Source of the DNA: SIG710 sp045604985
GTDB taxonomy: Bacteria > Bacillota > Clostridia > Oscillospirales > CAG-272
Direction of reading: 5' to 3'
Assembly (NCBI GenBank): GCA_045604985.1
Contig: JAZUPD010000022.1
Coordinates: forward strand, 1-53,421
DNA: 53,421 nucleotides
Part shown: positions 24,028 to 32,756 of the stretch, piece after piece
How the letters are laid out: every line of letters begins with the position of its first letter
Numbering within the stretch: the stretch's first letter is position 1
Made by a program: the position numbers and the translations under genes
The notes under the pieces: generated by a model
What the model was told of the DNA's origin: nothing
The model's database searches: none
Seen by the model: only the letters and a program-made list of their open reading frames with translations

Positions 24028-24566
24028 AGTGAATAATGAGCTCTTTCGCCACCGATATATTTGGGGCGTGTACGGGCGCAAATGATATTTGCTTCGCCTA
24101 TGGTTTTTAGCGAGAGACGAACCGGAACGGCAACAGTGCGAAGATGCATACCGATGAGAGTTCCTCCAATGTCCATCCCTGCATGAGCCTTTATGTTCTC
24201 AACTGCAACAGGCGATGAAAAACGCTTGTATGCGGTGGTGGCAAATGAGCCTCCCGCCTTTGGAAAGGGAACGACGCAAACAGGTTCAAGGGCGTTTTTT
24301 TCAGCACATTCAGCCTCAATTATGATAGCGCGATTCAGATGCTCACAGCACTGCGCCGCAAGATAAACTCCCGCTTTTTCTGTTTCGGCATATATTGCCT
24401 CGAAAACAGCCTCAGCAGCCTCAAGGCTTGAGCCTTTTCCGATCTTTTCGCCAACCATCTCCGAGGACGAGCATCCAACAATGAGAATATCGCCCTTTTT
24501 GAGATTTGATACGGCTATAAGCTCCTTTGCCGCAAGAGCGGCTTCGTTTTTTATTTTATCTAACAT
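24024..24566 (-). CDS. DUF436 / YwlG-family protein (TIGR01440)
   Basis: A 180-residue protein matching the YwlG family: KKGDILIVGCSSSEMVGEKIG, CCEHLNRAIIIE, VCVVPFPKAGGSFATTAY, HAGMDIGGTLIGMHL and ARPKYIGGERAHY-type ending (here TRPKYIGGERAHYS). The biochemical role is unknown; in many Firmicutes it lies by glyA/rpiB-type genes, but here it pairs with an exonuclease. The ATG at 24566 with GGAG six bases upstream is preferred to the TTG at 24578. Confidence 0.92.
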   Translation of the reverse strand: MLDKIKNEAALAAKELIAVSNLKKGDILIVGCSSSEMVGEKIGKGSSLEAAEAVFEAIYAETEKAGVYLAAQCCEHLNRAIIIEAECAEKNALEPVCVVPFPKAGGSFATTAYKRFSSPVAVENIKAHAGMDIGGTLIGMHLRTVAVPVRLSLKTIGEANIICARTRPKYIGGERAHYSL

Positions 24567-24657
24567 AATATGCTCCAATCCTCTTATAAAAAGAATATTT
24601 ATTATTAAAGATTATACCTCATTAGATTAAAAAAGTCAACAAATTTTGCTTTTGTAC

Positions 24658-24686
24658 TTGAAAAAAAGAGCCGTTTGTGATAAAAT
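24658..24686 (+). promoter_or_regulatory. SigA-type promoter upstream of the small membrane protein / queT unit
   Basis: TTGAAA (24658-24663), 17-base spacer, TAAAAT (24681-24686); the next gene starts at about 24711. Confidence 0.65.
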
Positions 24687-24710
24687 AATTCGGTAAGGGC
24701 GGTGATCTTG

Positions 24711-25142
24711 ATGATTTGGGGTAAAAAAATCGTTAATATTCTTATTGTTTCGTTTCTCATATCAATGGTCCTTATCATTTCCTTTTTCAATCTGATATCT
24801 GACGAGCAGGGAAGCGAAAACCTTGCGGGTACAGTGCTTTTTCTTATTCTTTTTGCGGGGGCTGAGGTCATTTCCTTCGTGCTTGGAAAAAGAGCTGTCG
24901 GGGCATTTTGCTTCGGTTATTTTTTGACTGTTTTGCTTTGCTTTTTATATGGCTTTGTAATGCAGATTTTTGATATCGGATATAATATTCTTGCCGTTTT
25001 ATGTTCGCTAGTGATAGCTCCGTTTTACGGATTCATTTATGTAAGCGACACTGCCTTTGAATATATTTCCCTTGGGGCTGTGTTGATATTGGGAATGATT
25101 GCGGCTCTTATCTGTTTTTTTGAAAAAAAGCAGCGCACATAA
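24711..25142 (+). CDS. Small polytopic membrane protein of unknown function
   Basis: About 143 residues with four or five hydrophobic helices (roughly residues 7-27, 40-58, 66-86, 90-112 and 117-134) and a Lys/Arg-rich C-terminus (FEKKQRT), consistent with a cytosolic tail. No family motif is recognised. Starts at ATG 24711 or GTG 24702 are both possible. It is followed after 69 bases by the queT gene, but the preQ1 riboswitch lies between them, so shared function is not implied. Confidence 0.7.
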   Translation: MIWGKKIVNILIVSFLISMVLIISFFNLISDEQGSENLAGTVLFLILFAGAEVISFVLGKRAVGAFCFGYFLTVLLCFLYGFVMQIFDIGYNILAVLCSLVIAPFYGFIYVSDTAFEYISLGAVLILGMIAALICFFEKKQRT

Positions 25143-25160
25143 AGCGTTCTTTTTGATATC

Positions 25161-25203
25161 GGTGAGTTCGAGACCTTCCTCACCTAAAACAAAACTAAAG
25201 GAG
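25161..25203 (+). ncRNA. preQ1-I riboswitch in the queT leader
   Basis: Stem P1 is GGTGAG (25161-25166) with CTCACC (25179-25184), a 12-base loop starting TTCGAGACC. The A-rich tail TAAAACAAAACTAA (25185-25198) is typical of the class. The pseudoknot can form between CCTT (25174-25177) and AAGG (25198-25201), which is part of the Shine-Dalgarno AAAGGAG of the gene at 25212. Ligand binding is therefore expected to block translation. Confidence 0.88.
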
Positions 25204-25211
25204 AAAAAACA

Positions 25212-25700
25212 ATGAAAAACAAAGGGACGAGATTTATAACCTCGGCGGCTGCCATTGCCGCACTTTATGTCGTTCTGACCATGATTGCCAATGCCATGGG
25301 ACTTGCGAGTTTCGCTATTCAGGTACGCTTTTCAGAGGCACTTACTATTTTGCCCGTATTTACGGGAGCTGCAATTCCGGGGCTTTTTATCGGATGTCTT
25401 ATATCCAATCTCATATCGGGGGGCGTGATATGGGACGTTGCTTTTGGAAGCCTTGCCACCCTTATTGGTGCGCTGGGAACGTATTTTCTCAGAAAACATA
25501 GGATTTTGCCCTATATCCCGCCTATTGCGACAAACACGCTGATAGTACCTTTTGTGCTTGTCTATGCTTACGGTATTGAAGGCACTTTGCCGTTTTTTAT
25601 GATGACGGTTGCTATCGGTGAGATAATATCCTGCGGTATTCTTGGGTATTTTTTTCGCAAAGTGCTTGAAAAATATGGAAAACGCATAAAATGGAGATGA
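25212..25700 (+). CDS. queT: Queuosine precursor ECF transporter S component QueT
   Basis: A 162-residue membrane protein of the QueT family, the substrate-binding S component of an ECF transporter that imports queuosine precursors (preQ1/preQ0 class). Motifs include the N-terminal ITSAAAIAALYVVLTM, QVRFSEALTILPVFTG, the loop GLFIGCLISNLISGG, and GALGTYFLRKHR. Assignment is reinforced by the preQ1 riboswitch covering its SD. The shared ECF ATPases and T component must be elsewhere. queG at the right edge supplies a later step of queuosine biosynthesis. Confidence 0.93.
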   Translation: MKNKGTRFITSAAAIAALYVVLTMIANAMGLASFAIQVRFSEALTILPVFTGAAIPGLFIGCLISNLISGGVIWDVAFGSLATLIGALGTYFLRKHRILPYIPPIATNTLIVPFVLVYAYGIEGTLPFFMMTVAIGEIISCGILGYFFRKVLEKYGKRIKWR

Positions 25701-25730
25701 AAATTCTCCGTTCAGATTTGGAGGAAGGTT

Positions 25731-26594
25731 ATGAAAAGAGACCTTTTGATGACCATAAAAAATCAGATGCCCACCTTTTCAAAGGGGCAGAGGCTTATAG
25801 CAAATTACATTCTTGAGCATTATGAAAAGGCGGCTTATATGACCGCTTCAAGGCTGGGAGGTCTTGTTGGCGTGTCCGAATCCACCGTTGTTCGCTTTGC
25901 CTCGGAACTTGGCTTTGAAGGCTATCCCGAATTTCAGCGTGCGCTTCAAGAGCTTATCCGCAATATGCTCACTTCGGTCCAGCGAATCGAGGTCACAAAC
26001 AGCCTTATCGGAGACGGAGACGTTCTTGAAAAGGTGCTTATGTCTGATGCGGAAAAGATAAAAAGGACGCTTGAGGGGGTTGACAGAGTATCGTTTGCTG
26101 AGGCTATCCAGAAGATAGTGAACGCCAAAAGTATCTATATAATCGGAGTTCGGTCATCCTCCTCTCTTGCCGGATTTTTGAATTTTAATCTCCGAATGGT
26201 GCTTGATAATGTGCGTTTTGTTCAGACAACTTCGGGAAGCGAGATGTTTGAGCAGATAATGCATCTTTCAAAGGACGACACGATGATAGCCATCAGTTTT
26301 CCCCGCTATTCAAAACGTATAATAAACGCCGTTGAATATGCGAAGGAGGTCGGTGCGGACGTTATCGCTATTACCGACAGCCGCCGCTCGCCCATCGCTT
26401 CTTATGCTGATCAGCTGCTCACCGCCGAGAGCGATATGGTATCTTATGTAGATTCTCTCGTTGCCCCTCTCAGCATTATAAATGCGATCATAGTTGCGGT
26501 CGCAAGGGAGAGACAAGAATCCTTCAGCGAGCAGCTCAAAAAGCTTGAAACGATCTGGGATGAATACGATGTATATAACAAAGACAAATTCTGA
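25731..26594 (+). CDS. MurR/RpiR-family transcriptional regulator with SIS domain
   Basis: A phosphosugar-sensing regulator of 287 residues. It has an N-terminal HTH_6 domain (FSKGQRLIANYILEHYEKAAYMT, SESTVVRFASELGFEGYPEFQ, each a family hallmark; cited in part) and a C-terminal SIS domain around residues 125-255 (IYIIGVRSSSSLAGFLNF, AISFPRYSKRIINAVEYAKE, VIAITDSRRSPIASYADQLL). The target is unknown; the adjacent flavoprotein overlaps its end, so the two are co-transcribed. The ligand is likely a phosphosugar or an amino-sugar phosphate, inferred from the family. Confidence 0.92.
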   Translation: MKRDLLMTIKNQMPTFSKGQRLIANYILEHYEKAAYMTASRLGGLVGVSESTVVRFASELGFEGYPEFQRALQELIRNMLTSVQRIEVTNSLIGDGDVLEKVLMSDAEKIKRTLEGVDRVSFAEAIQKIVNAKSIYIIGVRSSSSLAGFLNFNLRMVLDNVRFVQTTSGSEMFEQIMHLSKDDTMIAISFPRYSKRIINAVEYAKEVGADVIAITDSRRSPIASYADQLLTAESDMVSYVDSLVAPLSIINAIIVAVARERQESFSEQLKKLETIWDEYDVYNKDKF

Positions 26595-27831
26595 CGCGGT
26601 CTCGGTTGCCGTTATCGGCGGCGGTGCGGCGGGAATGATGGCGGCGATAAAAGCTGCAGAACTTGGAGCGGGCGTAACTGTTTTTGAAAAGACCGACCGC
26701 ATGGGAAAAAAGCTCCGCATAACGGGCAAGGGACGCTGCAATGTTACGAACGATTGCGATAGGGACGAATTTTTTGCGAACATCCCGAGAAATCCTCGCT
26801 TTCTCTACGCTGCGTTCCGTAATTTTTCTCCCGAGGATACAAAGGAATTTTTTGAGAGTGCGGGCGTGCCACTTAAAACAGAGAGAGGTAAGCGAGTTTT
26901 TCCCTTATCTGATAAGGCACAGGATATTGTTGATGCCATGAAAAAAAAGTGCTTTGAGCTTGGATGTAAGATCATTTACGATCGGGTTCGCGAGATAACT
27001 GCTGAGAACGGCAAGATAAAAGGGCTAAAAACCAGAGATGACGAATACGAATTCGATTCTGTAATACTTGCCACGGGCGGAATGTCGTATCCGCTCACAG
27101 GCTCCGATGGAGATGGATACAGGATGGCAAAGGCACTCGGACACAGTGTGACCGAGCTTGTTCCGTCGCTCGTTCCGATAGTTGAAGATGGTAGGATATG
27201 CCCGGCAATGCAGGGGCTTTCGCTGAAAAATGTTAAGCTGACGGTTGTAAAAAACGATAGCGGCAAGGCTGTTTTTGAGGATTTTGGTGAAATGATGTTC
27301 ACGCATTTCGGTCTTACGGGGCCACTGGTGCTGAGTGCTTCTGCTCATCTTCGGGATATTAAAAAGGACAAATATACTGCCTATATCGACCTTAAGCCTG
27401 CACTTGATGAAAAAACTCTCGATGCAAGACTTGTCTCCGAGCTTCAAAAGCACAATAACAAGGATTTTATAAACTCTCTGGGGGGACTTTTACCGCAGAA
27501 AATGATAGAGACCGTGGTCAGATTTTCGGGAATAGCTCCGCGAAAAAAATGCAATTCGGTAACGAAAGAGGAGCGGGGAGATCTTCTTCACGTATTGAAG
27601 CGTTTTGAAGTACCGCTTCTTGCTTTCAGACCGATAGACGAGGCAATAATAACCTCGGGCGGCATTGAGGTAAAGGAGATAAACCCGAAAACTATGGAAT
27701 CAAAGCTGGTTAGCGGCTTGTTTTTTGCGGGTGAGATAATAGATGTTGACGCATATACCGGTGGATTTAATTTGCAGATAGCCTTTTCGACTGCTTCTCT
27801 TGCGGGAGAAAATGCGGCAACGAATTATTAA
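26569..27831 (+). CDS. NAD(P)/FAD-dependent flavoprotein, HI0933/BaiN family
   Basis: A flavoprotein of about 420 residues with the dinucleotide loop VIGGGAAGMMAAIKAAE near residue 16, then FEKTDRMGKKLRITGKGRCN, LATGGMSYPLTGSDGDGY and the C-terminal ITSGGIEVKEINPKTMESK and DVDAYTGGFNLQIAFSTA. This is the HI0933-like family, to which the bile-acid flavoprotein BaiN belongs; most members have unknown substrates. The frame is open into rpiR, but ATG 26569 with GGGA eight bases upstream is the most likely start, overlapping rpiR by 26 bases. Confidence 0.9.
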   Translation: MYITKTNSDAVSVAVIGGGAAGMMAAIKAAELGAGVTVFEKTDRMGKKLRITGKGRCNVTNDCDRDEFFANIPRNPRFLYAAFRNFSPEDTKEFFESAGVPLKTERGKRVFPLSDKAQDIVDAMKKKCFELGCKIIYDRVREITAENGKIKGLKTRDDEYEFDSVILATGGMSYPLTGSDGDGYRMAKALGHSVTELVPSLVPIVEDGRICPAMQGLSLKNVKLTVVKNDSGKAVFEDFGEMMFTHFGLTGPLVLSASAHLRDIKKDKYTAYIDLKPALDEKTLDARLVSELQKHNNKDFINSLGGLLPQKMIETVVRFSGIAPRKKCNSVTKEERGDLLHVLKRFEVPLLAFRPIDEAIITSGGIEVKEINPKTMESKLVSGLFFAGEIIDVDAYTGGFNLQIAFSTASLAGENAATNY

Positions 27832-27859
27832 GTAAAATTTTAATTTTGAGGTGAAATTT

Positions 27860-28534
27860 ATGATACAAATTGCACTTGACGGTCCAAGCGGATCGGGAAA
27901 AAGCAGCGTTGCAAAGGCTGTTTCCGCAAAACTTGGGATAGTTTATGTGGATACGGGGGCTCTTTACAGAAGCGTTGGATATTATGTAAGAACCAAGGAC
28001 AAAGACCCCAAAAACGCAGAGCAGGTGGAGGCACTTCTGCCTGAGATCGAGATTGATGTTAAATATGAAAACGGCGTTCAGTGCGTATATCTTAACGGTG
28101 AAAATCTGGGCGATAAGATAAGACAGCCGGAGATATCAATGTATGCATCGGCTGTTTCGGCAATTCCCGCTGTCAGAGCTTTTCTTCTTGAAACACAAAA
28201 AAACATTGCCAGAAAGAATAATGTTGTGATGGATGGACGCGATATCGGAACTGTAATTTTGCCTGATGCCGATGTGAAGATATTTATGACCGCTTCGAAT
28301 GAGGCCAGAGCTATGAGAAGATTTAATGAGCTTACCGAAAAGGGAGTTTCTGTCAAATACGAGGACGTTCTTCGTGAGATGATAGAGCGGGATGAAAACG
28401 ACCGAAGCCGTGCCGTTGCACCCGCAGTGCCGGCAGATGATGCCATTATTTTTGATAATTCCGACTATGATCTTGAGGGAAGCATAAATAAAGTCATCGA
28501 GCTTATAAAGGAAAAGGTTGGAGATATCGCATGA
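27860..28534 (+). CDS. cmk: Cytidylate kinase
   Basis: Phosphorylates CMP/dCMP to the diphosphates. The P-loop LDGPSGSGKSSVAKAV is at the N-terminus, followed by YVDTGALYRSVG, the DGRDIGTVILPDADVKIF segment and the NEARAMRRFNEL lid region. ATG 27860 is chosen over GTG 27851 because it fits the family start MIQIALDGPSGSGKS. It leads the conserved cluster cmk-plsC-ispH/rpsA and overlaps plsC by four bases. Confidence 0.96.
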   Translation: MIQIALDGPSGSGKSSVAKAVSAKLGIVYVDTGALYRSVGYYVRTKDKDPKNAEQVEALLPEIEIDVKYENGVQCVYLNGENLGDKIRQPEISMYASAVSAIPAVRAFLLETQKNIARKNNVVMDGRDIGTVILPDADVKIFMTASNEARAMRRFNELTEKGVSVKYEDVLREMIERDENDRSRAVAPAVPADDAIIFDNSDYDLEGSINKVIELIKEKVGDIA

Positions 28535-29133
28535 GAAAAGGCTATAAGGTGGCACATACCATTATTGCGGGACTTGTGAAGGTGCTTTTTCGGGTTAAGG
28601 TTGAGGGGCTTGAAAATGATCCCGGAGAAGGCGGAATCTTGCTTTGCTCAAACCATATAACGCTTCTTGACCCCATTTGTATAAGCGCAGTGCTTAGAAA
28701 AACAGAGCCTTTTTATATGGCGAAAAAGGAACTTTTTAAGATTCCCGTTCTTTCTTCCATACTTCGTGTACTGGGATCATATCCCGTGAACCGCGGAGCA
28801 GGGGATATTGGTGCTATCCATAAAACCGTCGATCTTTTGAATAAGGGGCATTGCGTCGGTATTTTTCCACAGGGAACAAGATGCCGCGGAAAATCCTTGG
28901 AGGAGACCAAATTCAAAAACGGAGCGGCACTGGTACTTTCAAAAGCGGAAGTGCCGGTTCTTCCCGTCAGAGTTAAGGTGAAAAATAACAAGTGGCGTCC
29001 GTTTAGAAAAATTGAGATCGTTATCGGCAAAAAAATCGAGTCAGAAATGCTGAGAATTGATCCCGAGAAGAACAAGAGCGAGGAGATGTCTCGCATAACC
29101 TCCCTTATTTTTGAGCGCATAAGGGGACTCTGA
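28531..29133 (+). CDS. plsC: 1-acyl-sn-glycerol-3-phosphate acyltransferase
   Basis: PlsC transfers an acyl chain to lysophosphatidic acid to form phosphatidic acid at the inner face of the membrane. The catalytic HX4D motif is SNHITLLDPICI, and the second block is FPQGTRCRGK (usually FPEGTR; here Gln replaces Glu). Block III FKNGAALVLSKAEVPVLPV and the tail GKKIE are normal. At 200 residues it is a compact member. The start overlaps the cmk stop (ATGA). Confidence 0.93.
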   Translation: MRKGYKVAHTIIAGLVKVLFRVKVEGLENDPGEGGILLCSNHITLLDPICISAVLRKTEPFYMAKKELFKIPVLSSILRVLGSYPVNRGAGDIGAIHKTVDLLNKGHCVGIFPQGTRCRGKSLEETKFKNGAALVLSKAEVPVLPVRVKVKNNKWRPFRKIEIVIGKKIESEMLRIDPEKNKSEEMSRITSLIFERIRGL

Positions 29134-29134
29134 T

Positions 29135-31195
29135 ATGGAGAGAAAAATAATTATAGCCGAAAATGCAGGCTTTTGCTTTGGGGTCAAAAGAGCCACAGAT
29201 ACACTTGAAGAAACCGTCGATTCTTACCCAAAAAATGTGAGAATATATACCCTCGGTCACATTATTCATAATAACGATTATAATAAATCACTCCTTCGTG
29301 CGGGGGTTAATATTATGAGTGAGGATGATATCGAGGAGATCGCATCGGGCGCAAATGAAGAGTCGCCCGTAAAGGTTTTTGTGAGAACCCACGGCGTTAC
29401 GCTTGATATAAGCGGGAGACTTGAAAAATGTGCAGAGGAAAACAAGTATTTTTCATTTGTGGATTGCACCTGTCCTTTTGTAAAAAAAATACATAAGATT
29501 GCGGACGAGCATTCACGCAATGATACGGTTTTTTTCATTCTCGGAGATAAAAACCATCCCGAGGTTAGAGGAATAGTCAGCCATGCGAAAGGGGAAAAAT
29601 ATGTTTTTGACACGGCTGATGAACTCGAGACACTGTTTGAAAAATGTTCTTTGGACAAATTCAACAAAAAAACACCTGTTTTGGTCGCACAGACGACACA
29701 AAAATTGGTGGAATGGTACAAAACTCAAAATGTTCTCAAAAAACTCTGTACAAATCCGATGATTTTTGATACAATATGTAATGTTACGGAAATCAGACAG
29801 CTCGAAGCAGAAAAGCTTGCGAGTGCCTGTGATTATATGATCGTTATTGGTGGCAGAGACAGCTCGAATACGTCAAAGCTTACCGATATATGCAGAAAAA
29901 ATTGCAGTAGCACCTTTTGGGTAGAAAATGCAGAAGGGCTGAAGGATCTGATTCCGCCTACCGCAAAAAAGGTGGGAATCGCCGCAGGGGCCTCAACCCC
30001 ACACGGCATAATAGAGGAGGTATACAAAACAATGAGCACAAAAATTGAAAACTTTGAAGAAATGCTCGAAGAATCGCTTTGCAAAACTTTAAATACAGGA
30101 GATACCGTTAAGGGCATAGTTACAGCCGTTACAAACGCCGAGCTTCAGCTTGACATTGGATATAAGGTAACCGGTGTAATTAAGGCTGAGCAGATCACAG
30201 ACGATCTTTCTGTTAATCTGAAGGATATGTTCAAGGTCGGTGACGAGGTTGAAGCATTCGTTATAAGAGTCAGCGATGTTGAGGGTATCGCAGAGCTCTC
30301 CAAGAAGCGTACGGATTCGGATAAGAACTGGGGTGAGATAGTTGCGGCTTGCGAAGCAAAGACTATCATCGAGGGTAAGGTGATCGAAGCTGTTAAGGGC
30401 GGAGTTATCGCACTTGCAGGAGCGAACAGAGTATTCATCCCCGGCGCACGCAGTGGCGTTCCGAAATCCGGCGATCTCACAACCCTTGTTGGTACAACAG
30501 TTAAGTTCCGCATCATCGAAACAAAGGATCAGGGCCACAGAGCGTACGGATCTATCAGTGATATCCTTCGAGAGGAGAGAATCGCAAGAGAAGAGGCTTT
30601 CTGGGCAACAGCAGAGGAAGGCAAGCAGTATAAGGGAACTGTTAAGAGCATGACTTCATACGGTGCTTTCGTTGATCTCGGCGGTGTTGACGGAATGATA
30701 CATACATCCGAGCTTTCTTGGAAGAGGATCAAGTCTCCCGCAGAGATCGTTTCTGTTGGCGACGAGGTCGTTGTTTATATCAAAGCTCTTGATGTTGAGA
30801 AAAAGAGAATATCTCTCGGATACAAGACAGAAGATACAAACCCATGGAAGATATTCACAGATAAGTACCAGGTTGGCGATATCGCAGCTGTTAAGATCGT
30901 AAATATGATGCCTTTCGGCGCATTTGCAGAGGTTGTTGACGGTGTTGACGGACTTATTCACATTTCACAGATCGCTCTTCAGAAGATCGCAAAGCCCGCT
31001 GACGTGCTTGAAGTAGGTCAGGTAGTTGATGCGAAGATCACAGAGATCGACTATGAAAAGTGCAAGGTAAGCCTTTCCATCCGTGCGCTTCTTGAGGAAG
31101 CAAAGGCTGCTGAGGAAGCAATGCCCGAAGATTACGAGGCTGCCGAAGAGGTAGTCGAAGAGGCTGCTGCCGAGGAAGCTCCCGCAGAGGAATAA
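29135..31195 (+). CDS. ispH: IspH-ribosomal protein S1 fusion protein
   Basis: Residues 1-300 form IspH (LytB), which reduces HMBPP to IPP and DMAPP, the last step of the MEP isoprenoid pathway. The three 4Fe-4S cysteines are C14 (AGFCFGVKRA), C113 (CTCPFV) and C215 (FDTICNVTE), and the HMBPP-binding His positions are in LGHIIHN, RTHGV and NHPEV. Residues about 320-655 hold four S1 RNA-binding repeats; the third (YKGTVKSMTSYGAFVDLGG) and fourth (NMMPFGAFAEVVDGVDGLIH) are the best conserved. An acidic Ala/Glu tail ends the protein. Such fusions are known in Clostridia. Base composition of the S1 part (many AAG, ATC and CTT codons) looks like a highly expressed gene. A stem-loop terminator follows. 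Confidence 0.96.
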   Translation: MERKIIIAENAGFCFGVKRATDTLEETVDSYPKNVRIYTLGHIIHNNDYNKSLLRAGVNIMSEDDIEEIASGANEESPVKVFVRTHGVTLDISGRLEKCAEENKYFSFVDCTCPFVKKIHKIADEHSRNDTVFFILGDKNHPEVRGIVSHAKGEKYVFDTADELETLFEKCSLDKFNKKTPVLVAQTTQKLVEWYKTQNVLKKLCTNPMIFDTICNVTEIRQLEAEKLASACDYMIVIGGRDSSNTSKLTDICRKNCSSTFWVENAEGLKDLIPPTAKKVGIAAGASTPHGIIEEVYKTMSTKIENFEEMLEESLCKTLNTGDTVKGIVTAVTNAELQLDIGYKVTGVIKAEQITDDLSVNLKDMFKVGDEVEAFVIRVSDVEGIAELSKKRTDSDKNWGEIVAACEAKTIIEGKVIEAVKGGVIALAGANRVFIPGARSGVPKSGDLTTLVGTTVKFRIIETKDQGHRAYGSISDILREERIAREEAFWATAEEGKQYKGTVKSMTSYGAFVDLGGVDGMIHTSELSWKRIKSPAEIVSVGDEVVVYIKALDVEKKRISLGYKTEDTNPWKIFTDKYQVGDIAAVKIVNMMPFGAFAEVVDGVDGLIHISQIALQKIAKPADVLEVGQVVDAKITEIDYEKCKVSLSIRALLEEAKAAEEAMPEDYEAAEEVVEEAAAEEAPAEE

Positions 31196-31210
31196 AAATA
31201 TGCAATTTGA

Positions 31211-31244
31211 TGTGGTTCTGCCATCGGGCAGAACCGCATTTTTT
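31211..31244 (+). terminator. Intrinsic terminator after ispH/rpsA
   Basis: 12-bp stem TGTGGTTCTGCC / GGCAGAACCGCA (one G-T wobble; 31211-31222, 31227-31238), loop ATCG, then six T. Confidence 0.93.
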
Positions 31245-31314
31245 GCTTTAAGTAAAACGAATTTTTATTTTGACACGAAAAAATCGTTGCCAAAAACAAA
31301 ATGGAATAAAGGTC

Positions 31315-31343
31315 TTGCCAAAAAGTGAATAATGTGTTATAAT
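31315..31343 (+). promoter_or_regulatory. SigA-type promoter of prfB
   Basis: TTGCCA (31315-31320), 17-base spacer, perfect TATAAT (31338-31343). prfB starts at 31378. Confidence 0.85.
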
Positions 31344-31377
31344 ATGGGTATAGAATTTTTTCCGAAAGGATTTTTAT

Positions 31378-32490
31378 ATGATAGTAGCACTTGAAAATGC
31401 AAAAAGAGAGCTTGTTGCACTCGAGAGCGCAGTTCGTGAGCTTGGAAACTCTCTCAATATTGAAACTGTGAGAGAAAATGTTGCCAGAATGGAAGAAACG
31501 ACTCAGGACAGTGAATTTTGGAACGATACCGAAAAATCTACAAAGGTTCTTCGCCAAATAAAGAACGGCAAGGACAAGATAGAGGCCTATGATTCGCTTG
31601 TTTCACGCCTTGAGGACGCCATCGTTCTTGCCGAAATGGGAATAGAGGAAAATGACGAGAGCTGTGTAAGCGACGTTGAAGCAGAGCTTGAATTTGTGAA
31701 AAACGAATCCGAAAGGCAGAGAATAGAGATCCTTCTTTCAGGTCAGTACGACAGAAATAACGCCCTTGTTTCCTTTCATCCCGGTGCCGGCGGCACTGAG
31801 GCGCAGGATTGGGCTTCTATGCTTTACAGAATGATCACAAGATGGGCAGAAAAAAAAGGCTTTACGGTCAAACTTCTTGACTGGCTCGATGGAGAAGAAG
31901 CGGGTCTGAAGAGCGCATCCATTATGGTAGAGGGCGAGAATGCTTACGGTTATCTTAAGAGCGAAAATGGAGTTCATCGCCTTGTGCGTGTTTCTCCCTA
32001 TGACTCTGCGGGACGCCGACATACATCCTTTGCTTCGGTGGAGGTTCTTCCCGAGTTTGACGATGCAAATGATGATATAGTTATCCGTCCCGAGGATATA
32101 GAGGTAACTGCCCACCGTTCAAGCGGTGCTGGAGGTCAGCATATCAACAAGACCGACTCTGCGATCAGAATCGTTCATATTCCAACGGGAATAGTTGTCG
32201 GCTGTCAGACCGAGCGTTCACAGCTTCAAAATAAGGAAACAGCCATGAAGATGCTGAAAAGCAAGTTGATGGAGATAAAAATAAGAGAAAATCTGGAGCG
32301 AATCGAGGATATTCAGGGCAATAAGACCAATATCGAGTGGGGCGCACAGATCCGTTCATATGTTTTCATGCCCTATACCCTTGCAAAGGACACGAGAACG
32401 GGCTTTGAAAACGGAAATATAGATGCGGTTATGGACGGCGAGATAGACGGATTTATCAACGCATATCTCAAGATGAATTCGGGAACTTAA
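31378..32490 (+). CDS. prfB: Peptide chain release factor 2, no programmed frameshift
   Basis: RF2 releases peptides at UGA and UAA stops. The GGQ loop (SSGAGGQHINKTDSAIR) lies near residue 250. The codon-recognition tripeptide region reads SPYDSAGRRHTSF near residue 205; the usual RF2 motif is SPF, so Phe is replaced by Tyr. The gene is one continuous frame of 370 codons. The N-terminal helical region, where many species have the CTTTGA +1 frameshift site, has no in-frame stop, so autoregulation by frameshifting is absent. The ATG is preceded by AAAGGA eight bases upstream. Confidence 0.95.
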   Translation: MIVALENAKRELVALESAVRELGNSLNIETVRENVARMEETTQDSEFWNDTEKSTKVLRQIKNGKDKIEAYDSLVSRLEDAIVLAEMGIEENDESCVSDVEAELEFVKNESERQRIEILLSGQYDRNNALVSFHPGAGGTEAQDWASMLYRMITRWAEKKGFTVKLLDWLDGEEAGLKSASIMVEGENAYGYLKSENGVHRLVRVSPYDSAGRRHTSFASVEVLPEFDDANDDIVIRPEDIEVTAHRSSGAGGQHINKTDSAIRIVHIPTGIVVGCQTERSQLQNKETAMKMLKSKLMEIKIRENLERIEDIQGNKTNIEWGAQIRSYVFMPYTLAKDTRTGFENGNIDAVMDGEIDGFINAYLKMNSGT

Positions 32491-32503
32491 ATAAAAGCAA
32501 AAG

Positions 32504-32539
32504 GACTGGTCCACAAGTGGTGGATCGGTCTCTTTTTTT
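32504..32539 (+). terminator. Intrinsic terminator after prfB
   Basis: 11-bp stem (32504-32514 with 32520-32530, two wobble pairs) followed by TCTTTTTTT. Confidence 0.85.
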
Positions 32540-32655
32540 GTGTTAAATAGGAAATTCTTCTTTGGTATATATTCGTGATAAGTTAAACTGCACAAAAAAG
32601 TGTGCGAAAAATTGTACAAAATTTCAAATAAAAAATTGTCGTTTTCTATTTACTT

Positions 32656-32683
32656 TTGACGAATTTTGTGGTAAAATTATAGG
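32656..32683 (+). promoter_or_regulatory. Candidate promoter of the uracil permease transcript
   Basis: TTGACG (32656-32661), 16-base spacer, TATAGG (32678-32683). It gives a leader of almost 190 bases before the permease start. Between the prfB terminator and 32656 I see nothing else. Confidence 0.5.
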
Positions 32684-32756
32684 CGTAATCCGAGATCACT
32701 GCTGCGGCTGATGCGTATGCTTTGAAATTAGGAATTTGAGAGCTTTTCGACATTTA

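Noticed and set aside
30089..30538. 149-codon minus-strand frame within the ispH/rpsA gene
   Set aside because: Shadow of the S1 repeat region; no supporting signals.
31378..31480. Programmed +1 frameshift in prfB
   Set aside because: No CTTTGA site or in-frame stop; the conserved N-terminal region is read in one frame.
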